Shown: positions 1 through 5,632 of the stretch, piece after piece
Numbering within the stretch: position 1 is the first letter of the stretch
Layout: each line of letters starts with the position of its first letter
Assembly (NCBI GenBank): GCA_002317225.1
Contig: DCIW01000021.1
Location: 1,446 to 11,139, forward strand
Length of the DNA: 9,694 nt
Direction of reading: 5' to 3'
Origin: Prevotellaceae bacterium UBA1716
GTDB taxonomy: Bacteria > Bacteroidota > Bacteroidia > Bacteroidales > Bacteroidaceae
Notes under the pieces: model-generated
What the model saw: the letters and a program-made list of their open reading frames with translations, nothing else
Told to the model about the DNA's origin: nothing
The model's database searches: none
Position numbers and translations under genes: made by a program

Positions 1-419
1 GGCGAAAGAGTGATTGAACCGAGTTCGCTATCAAACTTATATGCAGAAAGGAAATTAGCCTTATCAACAACTACCGAGTCGATGAATACAATCTTGTTGG
101 TTGCTTGAAGAGCAGACAATCCACCCTCCATCATGTGCAAATTGTGCTCAAATTCTGTAGTGTCTTGTTTTTTGCGTTTTGCCTGTGTGATTTGAGTCTG
201 GAGTGATTTTATTGCAGATTCAAATTGAAGCGATTTGTATTGCTTTCCCATTTCCGAATCGTCAGACACAAGAACAGGAAAGGCAGGAGCAGCAGGTGCA
301 TGGTTGTGCAATTTGCTTATGTCAATAGGGGCAACACGAATAGAATCTTGTGCCATAACAGATAGTGCAGCACAAAATGATATAATGATAAAGGATAATA
401 TGCGAAATGATTTGTTCAT
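1..419 (-). CDS. Exported protein of unknown function, N-terminal part (C-terminus off the left edge)
   Basis: 139 codons are visible and the frame stays open to the window edge, so this is only the N-terminus. From Met at 419 the protein begins MNKSFRILSF, then a hydrophobic stretch (residues 8-22) ending V-M-A-Q, a typical Sec signal peptide with cleavage near residue 23 or 24, so it should act in the periplasm or cell envelope. A short Ala/Pro segment follows (about 40-48), then a charged helical region (about 58-108), then a beta-like stretch with I-V-F-I-D-S-V-V-V-D-K (110-120). An in-frame ATG at 434 would add five residues (MSLVS); I prefer 419 because it gives the more usual signal peptide. 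I do not recognise the family with confidence; Bacteroidales envelope proteins with TolB-like/PD40 repeats can begin in a similar way, but no repeat is visible here. It is divergent from the regulator at 646. Confidence 0.8.
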   Translation of the reverse strand, partial: MNKSFRILSFIIISFCAALSVMAQDSIRVAPIDISKLHNHAPAAPAFPVLVSDDSEMGKQYKSLQFESAIKSLQTQITQAKRKKQDTTEFEHNLHMMEGGLSALQATNKIVFIDSVVVDKANFLSAYKFDSELGSITLS

Positions 420-463
420 CGAAACAAGACTCATTATTTATTAAATAAATACTTAATTCGTCA

Positions 464-495
464 CAAAATTATAACATTTTTGAGATATAAACAAA
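464..495 (-). promoter_or_regulatory. Bacteroidetes-type promoter for the leftward exported-protein gene
   Basis: Read on the minus strand, TTTG (492-495) is followed after 20 bp by TAATTTTG (464-471), a full match to the Bacteroidetes -33/-7 pattern TTTG and TAnnTTTG. Transcription would begin near 457, leaving a leader of about 20-40 nt before the ATG at 434 or 419. The start site is inferred, not measured. Confidence 0.65.
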
Positions 496-535
496 AGTTT
501 TTGATGTTTTTACTTTTATTTAAGGTATTATTGAG

Positions 536-543
536 TAACTTTG
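536..543 (+). promoter_or_regulatory. Probable -7 element of the di-iron LuxR regulator promoter
   Basis: TAACTTTG at 536-543 matches the Bacteroidetes -7 consensus TAnnTTTG exactly. No good TTTG -33 box lies about 20 bp upstream (the region is T/A-rich), so the promoter may be weak or activator dependent. Initiation near 550 would give a leader of about 95 nt before the ATG at 646. Confidence 0.5.
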
Positions 544-645
544 CACGAAAAATTGGTTTTACGTTTATATTCTGAAGTATAAAATGGGTTGTGAAAACTC
601 TCATGTCGTGGTTGAAAATTGCAAAATTCACCAATACTTCAAAAT

Positions 646-1626
646 ATGGTTTACAATTATAATGATTATAGTATGTCTGGACGGTATAAGGCAACTGATA
701 AGTTAAGTTATGTAATTTCGAATGATTATCATCTCCTTCAAGTGATGAGCCGTTTTGGCATTACACTTGGATTTGGGGAGAAGACTATTTATGATGTATG
801 TCGACAGGCTAATATCGATGTTGATACCTTCTTGCTTGTGTTGAATTACGTCAAAGATGGTGCTGATGGTCATCCACAGAAAGTTGACAATATCAGCGTT
901 CCAAATCTTCTCGACTATCTCAAACGAACACATACTTATTATCTCGAATACCTCCTTCCGAGCATCCGTTTTCACTTGTTGAACGCTATTGACTGTTCGG
1001 TGAAAAACGAGATTGCGTTCCTTGTGCTTAAGTTCTATGATGAATATGTAGAAGAAGTGAGAAAGCACATGGAATTTGAGGAAACTACCACATTTGCTTT
1101 TGTTCAGAAAATAATTGATGGAGAGTCAGTTGACCTTGCAAAGTCGCATCTCTTGAGTCGTCATTCGGAATCAATCGAAAGCAAGTTGAAGGAACTCAAG
1201 AATCTGTTTATGCAGTATTATCCTGCAAAGGAAAATAACGAGAAACTGAATGCCGTTATCATCAGCATTTACCAAGCAGAGGAAGACTTAAGCAGCCATT
1301 GTAGGGTTGAAGATAACATATTCAGTCCAGCAGTTCGTCGACTTGATAAACAGAACAAACTACATAATTCAGAGCGTGAACTCGAACCAGTTGATGAAGT
1401 TTCTTCACAAGATGATTCGTTGAGCGAACGCGAGAAAGAGATTGTTGTATGTGTTGCTAAAGGTATGGCAAACAAAGAGATAGCAGATAAGTTATGCTTG
1501 AGCATCAATACCGTTACAACACATAGAAGGAACATAGCGAGAAAGCTCTCTATACATTCATCAGCAGGTATTACGATTTATGCTATTGTGAATAAATTGG
1601 TGACTTTGGACGAAGTTAATATGTAA
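646..1626 (+). CDS. LuxR-family transcription regulator with ScdA/RIC-like N-terminus and hemerythrin-like di-iron domain
   Basis: 326 residues, probably a cytoplasmic one-component sensor and DNA-binding regulator. Residues about 14-69 resemble the ScdA_N (DUF542) segment of RIC proteins, but the usual Cys-Cys-Gly is replaced by L-G-F-G. Residues about 85-230 form a hemerythrin-like four-helix domain with candidate iron ligands H96 (RTHTYY), H141 and E145 (KHMEFEE), H173 (SRHSES), H218 and E222 (SHCRVED). Their spacing (45, 4, 28, 45, 4) almost equals that of the six E. coli YtfE ligands as I recall them (H84, H129, E133, H160, H204, E208). After a polar linker (about 228-259), residues 260-301 are a GerE/LuxR helix-turn-helix (SEREKEIV, ANKEIADKL, SINTVTTHRRNI). 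The likely signal is oxygen, nitric oxide or iron/redox state; this is inference. There is no phospho-receiver domain. Start: the frame opens at 616; ATG 646 is the first ATG, ATG 673 and TTG 619 are alternatives. It is the only plus-strand gene and its targets are not visible. Confidence 0.88.
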   Translation: MVYNYNDYSMSGRYKATDKLSYVISNDYHLLQVMSRFGITLGFGEKTIYDVCRQANIDVDTFLLVLNYVKDGADGHPQKVDNISVPNLLDYLKRTHTYYLEYLLPSIRFHLLNAIDCSVKNEIAFLVLKFYDEYVEEVRKHMEFEETTTFAFVQKIIDGESVDLAKSHLLSRHSESIESKLKELKNLFMQYYPAKENNEKLNAVIISIYQAEEDLSSHCRVEDNIFSPAVRRLDKQNKLHNSERELEPVDEVSSQDDSLSEREKEIVVCVAKGMANKEIADKLCLSINTVTTHRRNIARKLSIHSSAGITIYAIVNKLVTLDEVNM

Positions 1627-1678
1627 CCAAAGTATTCACTACAAGAACAAATAACATTTACTTTAAGATAAAAATAAT

Positions 1679-1706
1679 AAAGGTCAACCAAAAATGGTTG
1701 ACCTTT
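1679..1706. terminator. Bidirectional intrinsic terminator between convergent genes
   Basis: A perfect 11-bp stem (AAAGGTCAACC at 1679-1689 pairing with GGTTGACCTTT at 1696-1706) has a 6-nt loop, AAAAAT. A T-run follows on the plus strand (1711-1715), and the minus-strand sequence beyond 1678 reads TTATTATTTTTATC. It lies between the stops of the regulator (1626, plus) and ettA (1728, minus), so one hairpin can end both transcripts. Confidence 0.85.
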
Positions 1707-1727
1707 ACTGTTTTTATAAAGCGAAGA

Positions 1728-3425
1728 CTAATCTTCCATAAGTTTGCGATAGCGAATACGCTTTGGTTCTTCAAGACCGAGACGCTTAGCCTTATTTGCC
1801 TCATATTCAGTATATGAACCTTCGAAGTAGAAGACCTCTCCATTACCTTCGTAAGCAAGGATGTGAGTACAAATACGGTCGAGGAACCAACGGTCGTGAG
1901 AGATGACAACTGCACAACCTGCAAAGTTCTCAAGACCTTCTTCAAGAGCACGAAGAGTGTTGACATCGATATCATTTGTAGGCTCATCGAGGAGAAGAAC
2001 GTTACCTTCTTGCTTGAGAGCCATTGCGAGATGAAGACGATTTCGTTCACCACCTGAAAGCACTCCGCAAAGCTTTTCTTGGTCTGCTCCGTTGAAGTTG
2101 AAACGAGATAGATAAGCGCGAACATTAAGTTCACGACCACCCATGCGGATAGTTTCGTTGCCTTGGCTTACTACTTGATAAACAGACTCATTAGGCTTGA
2201 TGTCAGTATGCTGTTGGTCAACATAAGCAAGCTTGACTGTTTCACCCACTTCGAACGAACCCGCATCAGGAGTTTCCAATCCCATGATAAGGCGGAAGAG
2301 GGTAGTCTTACCAGCACCATTAGGACCAATCACACCAACGATACCGTTTGGAGGGAGAGTGAAGTTGAGGTCGGTAAAGAGAGTCTTGTCACCATACGAC
2401 TTAGCCATATTGTGAGCCTCGATAACCTTGTTTCCAAGACGTGGTCCGTTTGGAATGAAGATTTCGAGTTTCTCCTCACGCTCCTTCTGCTCTTCGTTGA
2501 GCATCTTATCGTAAGAGTTAAGACGAGCCTTACCCTTGGCCTGACGAGCCTTTGGAGCCATGCGAACCCATTCCAACTCACGTTCGAGAGCCTTACGACG
2601 CTTCGATGCAGTCTTTTCTTCCTGAGCCATTCGCTTTGACTTCTGGTCGAGCCATGAAGAATAATTGCCCTTCCATGGAATACCTTCACCACGGTCAAGT
2701 TCGAGAATCCATTCCGAAACATCATCGAGGAAGTAACGGTCGTGAGTAACGGCAATTACTGTTCCTTCATACTGCTGGAGATGCTGTTCCAACCAGTCAA
2801 TTGATTCTGCATCAAGGTGGTTGGTAGGCTCATCGAGGAGAAGCACGTCAGGCTTCTTGAGAAGGAGTTGGCAGAGAGCAACACGACGACGTTCACCACC
2901 AGAGAGATTGGTAACAGGAAGGTCGCCTGCAGGACAACGAAGAGCATCCATTGCACGTTCGAGACGAGAATCCACGTTCCAAGCATCTGTTGCATCAATA
3001 ATATCTTGAAGTTCTGCTTGGCGATTCATCAACTTTTCCATTTTGTCTGGGTCTTCGTAATATTCAGGAAGACCAAAGAGTTCGTTGATTTCATCGTATT
3101 CCTTCAAGGCATCATATATATGCTGAACACCTTCCATCACGTTCTCTTTCACAGTCTTAGACTCATCGAGAGGAGGGTCCTGTGGGAGATAACCTACTGA
3201 ATATCCAGGTGCCCAAACTACCTCACCTTGGAATTGTTGGTCGATACCAGCAATAATCTTCATGAGAGTAGATTTACCTGCACCGTTGAGACCAACGATA
3301 CCAATCTTAGCTCCATAGAAGAACGAAAGGTAGATATTCTTGAGTACTTGCTTTTGATTTTGTTGGATGACCTTAGAGACTCCAACCATTGAGAAAATTA
3401 CTTTTTTATCGTCAACTGTAGCCAT
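1728..3425 (-). CDS. ettA: EttA, ABC-F family energy-dependent translational throttle protein
   Basis: 565 residues, close to the 555 of E. coli EttA. ABC-F ATPases are soluble and have no membrane domain; EttA binds the ribosomal E site and gates entry into elongation according to ATP/ADP level. Two ABC domains are visible. Domain 1 has Walker A G-L-N-G-A-G-K-S (45-52), Q-loop near Q82, signature LSGGE (174-178), Walker B VLLLDEP (194-200) with catalytic E199, and switch H228. Domain 2 has G-P-N-G-A-G-K-T (367-374), LSGGE (457-461), VLLLDEP (476-482) with E481, and H510. An arm insertion lies at about 94-145, and a basic interdomain linker (about 257-310, RMAPKARQAKGKARL) matches the P-site tRNA interaction motif. 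The ending of domain 2 (LSGGERNRLHLAMAL, EPTNDID) is EttA-like rather than Uup- or resistance-ABC-F-like. Stop is TAG. A 114-bp gap holding palindromic repeats separates it from the upstream thioredoxin gene, so it may be read through or have its own weak promoter. Confidence 0.95.
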   Translation of the reverse strand: MATVDDKKVIFSMVGVSKVIQQNQKQVLKNIYLSFFYGAKIGIVGLNGAGKSTLMKIIAGIDQQFQGEVVWAPGYSVGYLPQDPPLDESKTVKENVMEGVQHIYDALKEYDEINELFGLPEYYEDPDKMEKLMNRQAELQDIIDATDAWNVDSRLERAMDALRCPAGDLPVTNLSGGERRRVALCQLLLKKPDVLLLDEPTNHLDAESIDWLEQHLQQYEGTVIAVTHDRYFLDDVSEWILELDRGEGIPWKGNYSSWLDQKSKRMAQEEKTASKRRKALERELEWVRMAPKARQAKGKARLNSYDKMLNEEQKEREEKLEIFIPNGPRLGNKVIEAHNMAKSYGDKTLFTDLNFTLPPNGIVGVIGPNGAGKTTLFRLIMGLETPDAGSFEVGETVKLAYVDQQHTDIKPNESVYQVVSQGNETIRMGGRELNVRAYLSRFNFNGADQEKLCGVLSGGERNRLHLAMALKQEGNVLLLDEPTNDIDVNTLRALEEGLENFAGCAVVISHDRWFLDRICTHILAYEGNGEVFYFEGSYTEYEANKAKRLGLEEPKRIRYRKLMED

Positions 3426-3473
3426 ATATTATATAATGTAAATGTTCGAGATAAAACATAGGGACGTTCGTGC

Positions 3474-3541
3474 ATGTCCGTCTGCACGGACATTGTTGTC
3501 CGTTAGTATGGACTTTGATGTCCGTCTGCACGGACTTTTTT
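3474..3541. repeat. Three-unit palindromic repeat array, 22-bp period
   Basis: Three 16-bp units start exactly 22 bp apart at 3476, 3498 and 3520. Units 1 and 3 are identical (GTCCGTCTGCACGGAC, a 6-bp stem with CTGC loop). Unit 2 is GTCCGTTAGTATGGAC, with one G-T wobble in the stem. The 6-bp spacers are ATTGTT, TTTGAT and, after unit 3, TTTTTT. Unit 1 extends to an 8-bp stem (ATGTCCGT/ACGGACAT). The array fills most of the gap between the TlpA-like gene stop and ettA. Confidence 0.85.
3520..3541 (+). terminator. Possible rho-independent terminator facing antisense into the TlpA-like gene
   Basis: The third palindromic unit (GTCCGT, loop CTGC, ACGGAC) is followed directly by six T residues (3536-3541) on the plus strand, the form of an intrinsic terminator. 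Both flanking genes are on the minus strand, so it would stop only antisense transcripts. Read on the minus strand the hairpins lack a trailing U-run. The T-tract overlaps the stop codon of the TlpA-like gene (3540-3542). The stem is short (6 bp) but GC-rich. Confidence 0.35.
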
Positions 3542-4691
3542 ACTTATCAAAGAGACTGTCGAGATATGTATAGAATGCTGGATCTTCACCAACGATAATC
3601 TTTGCGATATTGCCCTGTGGATCAATTACAATCTTAGTTGGGAAACCTTGAACAGAATAGTCAGAGAGAACAGAACTTGTACGAGGATTGTAAACGTGGA
3701 GCCAAGGAAGTTCGTATTTCTCAACTGCTGCCTTCCACTTTTCTTCTGTATCGTTGCAGTCAACACCAAGGATTTCGAACTTGCCAGCATACTTCTCATA
3801 ATACTTCTTCATATCAGGAATACCCTTGATGCACCAACCACACCAACTTCCCCAGAAGTCGAGGATAACATACTTACCACGAAGAGAAGAGAGAGTGAGT
3901 GGGTTGCCCTTGATATCGTTGAGCGTGAAGTCAGGAGCAGGATTTCCGTTCATAGCATCGAGTTTAGCCTGTTCTGCTGCTTCTTGCTCTTCCTGTATCT
4001 TGCGAATCTTTTCATTGAACTCATTAACTCCATCAAGGTATTTGCCTACGCGACCATTTGCAATAGTCTCGCTCTTTGTCTTAACTTCGTTATAGAGTTC
4101 GTTGAAGTCAATATGGTCAGCAAGATAAAGCACAGAGCCTTCGTCTGTAATATGAGAATTGAGATAGTTTCTCATGCCATCTTGATAAGCCTGGCTCTTG
4201 ACATTGAGAGTATCTTGAATGCCCTTTGCCACTTCCTGTTGCTTATCTTCAGGTGTTGCTTGAAGTCGGGCAATTGCAGACTGATAGTAGTCCATCACAT
4301 CTTTATATAATGGAGTAATGGTAAGGTCGGTAGCATTGCAAGATTTGTAGATTGGAGAACCATCATAGAAATACTCATCTCCTTTGATAGTGAGTTTGAG
4401 AGTTTCACCTGGCACGAGATATATCTTCATGAAAGTATCATTGTCACCTAACTCCTTCTTGAGTCGTGCTGGAACAATTTCGGATATCTGCTTGGAATAG
4501 TTGAACTTACTATTCTTTACTTCAATTTCTTCTTCAGCATCATAAATGCCATAGTTGCCTATTTGTCCAACCTGAATATAATACTTGGCATTTACTTTTT
4601 CGCCTTCGATTTTGCCCTGCATCTTGAATGGCTTTTGGGCAAATGCTACACTTGCAAAAGCAAGCATAAGGAATAATAATGATTTCTTCAT
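3540..4691 (-). CDS. Exported TlpA-like thioredoxin-fold protein disulfide reductase
   Basis: 383 residues. A signal peptide is clear (MKKSLLFLMLAFASVAFAQ, cleavage near A18/Q19) with no lipobox cysteine, so it should be periplasmic. Residues about 20-110 are a beta-rich segment like the DUF4369 domain found ahead of Bacteroidetes thioredoxins. Residues about 125-247 are helical, ending in a Glu/Gln/Ala-rich coiled-coil-like stretch (228-246). The C-terminal thioredoxin/AhpC-TSA-like domain (about 250-383) starts APDFTLNDIKG, carries the active site W-C-G-W-C (C284, C287) in F-W-G-S-W-C-G-W-C, and has the cis-proline in Q-G-F-P-T (P351). The expected activity is thiol-disulfide exchange on envelope proteins, with a membrane donor such as CcdA/DsbD not present here; the reductive direction is inferred from the family. 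Its ATG lies 13 bp after the stop of the TIGR02757 gene, so the two are almost certainly co-transcribed. Confidence 0.92.
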   Translation of the reverse strand: MKKSLLFLMLAFASVAFAQKPFKMQGKIEGEKVNAKYYIQVGQIGNYGIYDAEEEIEVKNSKFNYSKQISEIVPARLKKELGDNDTFMKIYLVPGETLKLTIKGDEYFYDGSPIYKSCNATDLTITPLYKDVMDYYQSAIARLQATPEDKQQEVAKGIQDTLNVKSQAYQDGMRNYLNSHITDEGSVLYLADHIDFNELYNEVKTKSETIANGRVGKYLDGVNEFNEKIRKIQEEQEAAEQAKLDAMNGNPAPDFTLNDIKGNPLTLSSLRGKYVILDFWGSWCGWCIKGIPDMKKYYEKYAGKFEILGVDCNDTEEKWKAAVEKYELPWLHVYNPRTSSVLSDYSVQGFPTKIVIDPQGNIAKIIVGEDPAFYTYLDSLFDK

Positions 4692-4704
4692 AATTGATTT
4701 TGAT

Positions 4705-5439
4705 TTATTGATTAATTGGTTTATCTGCTAATGTCATTAGTGCAATATCATATTTGAGAGGATCTTCAGCATCCCACGATTTGAAGATAGAGGTGAGTTC
4801 TTCGCAAGCTTTCCATGTGGGGCGCTTGTTGGTTAGGAGTTCTTGTGTGAGTTGAAGGACATGGGTGTCCATGACTGCATAGAGGTCGGTTTGAGGGCGA
4901 GAGGTCCATATTCCAAGATCGGGGGAAGTGTGACGAGTCATCCAACGGATATACATGCAGATGCGTTTGCAAGCACTCTTGTCCATCGAACCTACTCGAG
5001 CAGGACTGAGCCAAGTGGAGATAATCTCAACAACTTCTTTCGTGGTTTTCCCCACAAAGATTTCTTCAAGAGTGTCATGTCCATCAATAACATTACGGAT
5101 ATTGCGACAAACAGCCTTGAAAGTAGGTACATTGAGCGTGCGATACACACATTCGTTCTTCGCATTAAGATAAGATAACTCATAACCGCCCATTCTGATG
5201 AACTGAGCAGGATGCCATTGCATCTCATCACGAATCATACGAAGAGCAGTAGGGTAGATAACCTTGCGCGAACCCCATGTAATCATAGCCACAAATAGTG
5301 CTCCGAGTTCAATATCAAGCTGGTTTGTGGTGTGTTCCATCAATTGATAGACCACTCCGCAAGGGTCAACTTGCTTGAAACGTTCGATATCAAACGTCTT
5401 TTCGTAGTATTTATCTAATAGTTCTTTGGATATTATCAT
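4705..5439 (-). CDS. TIGR02757/DUF2400 family protein, function unknown
   Basis: 244 residues, no signal peptide or membrane segment, so probably cytoplasmic. The family is recognised from its conserved blocks: D-P (25-26) near the N-terminus, D-I-E-L-G-A-L-F-V-A-M-I-T-W-G (42-56), A-C-K-R-I-C-M-Y-I-R-W-M-T-R (156-169), D-L-G-I-W (174-178), M-D-T-H-V (190-194) and D-P-L-K-Y-D-I-A-L (226-234). Length is usual for the family. The D-T-H-V block resembles the segment with the catalytic aspartate in helix-hairpin-helix DNA glycosylases such as endonuclease III (V-D-T-H), but the catalytic lysine segment of that family and a C-terminal Fe-S cysteine cluster are not seen. No biochemical role is established that I know of. 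It lies 13 bp before the exported thioredoxin gene and 193 bp after nadE, the latter gap being filled by a large inverted repeat. Confidence 0.88.
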   Translation of the reverse strand: MIISKELLDKYYEKTFDIERFKQVDPCGVVYQLMEHTTNQLDIELGALFVAMITWGSRKVIYPTALRMIRDEMQWHPAQFIRMGGYELSYLNAKNECVYRTLNVPTFKAVCRNIRNVIDGHDTLEEIFVGKTTKEVVEIISTWLSPARVGSMDKSACKRICMYIRWMTRHTSPDLGIWTSRPQTDLYAVMDTHVLQLTQELLTNKRPTWKACEELTSIFKSWDAEDPLKYDIALMTLADKPINQ

Positions 5440-5475
5440 TAATAATCAATGAGTTATCAATTTGTAGACATTAGA

Positions 5476-5611
5476 AGTGTTACATGTTACAGCGTTACAT
5501 GGGAGATATAATTATTTTTTTTAATCAGAATCTCTATAGGAGTTCAATTCATATTCTATTTAATAAATTAAATTAATAATTCCTTCGTGTAACGGTGTAA
5601 CGTGTAACACT
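5476..5611. repeat. Large imperfect inverted repeat built of GTTACA triplets
   Basis: The left arm (5476-5501) contains GTTACA three times (5479, 5486, 5494). The right arm (5586-5611) is its reverse complement with 23 of 26 positions matching, carrying TGTAAC three times. Between them lie 84 bp of AT-rich sequence with a small GAGAT/ATCTC inverted pair (5503-5507, 5530-5534). The element occupies most of the 193-bp gap between nadE and the TIGR02757 gene. I found no Bacteroidetes-type promoter in this gap. It could be an intergenic mobile or REP-like palindrome or an RNA-structure element. Confidence 0.8.
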
Positions 5612-5632
5612 AATATTCTATTTACTTAATTA

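Noticed and set aside
2163..2639. A 158-codon plus-strand frame antisense to ettA.
   Set aside because: It is a shadow of the strongly conserved ABC-F gene, with no family features.
3453..3460. TATGTTTT on the minus strand, 28 nt before ettA, considered as its -7 promoter element.
   Set aside because: It matches 7 of 8 consensus positions but no TTTG -33 box lies at the right distance, so it is too weak to annotate as a promoter.
3474..3541. The periodic repeats considered as a small CRISPR array.
   Set aside because: The spacers are only 6 bp, there are just three units, each unit is a full palindrome and no cas gene is nearby.
3648..4310. A 220-codon open frame on the plus strand, antisense to the TlpA-like gene.
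   Set aside because: It lies wholly within a well-supported gene, its translation resembles no family, and it has no promoter or plausible start context.
5440..5475. Search for a promoter just upstream of the TIGR02757 gene.
   Set aside because: No TAnnTTTG-like element was found in the 36 bp before the inverted repeat, nor a convincing one inside it; the gene may be read from nadE.
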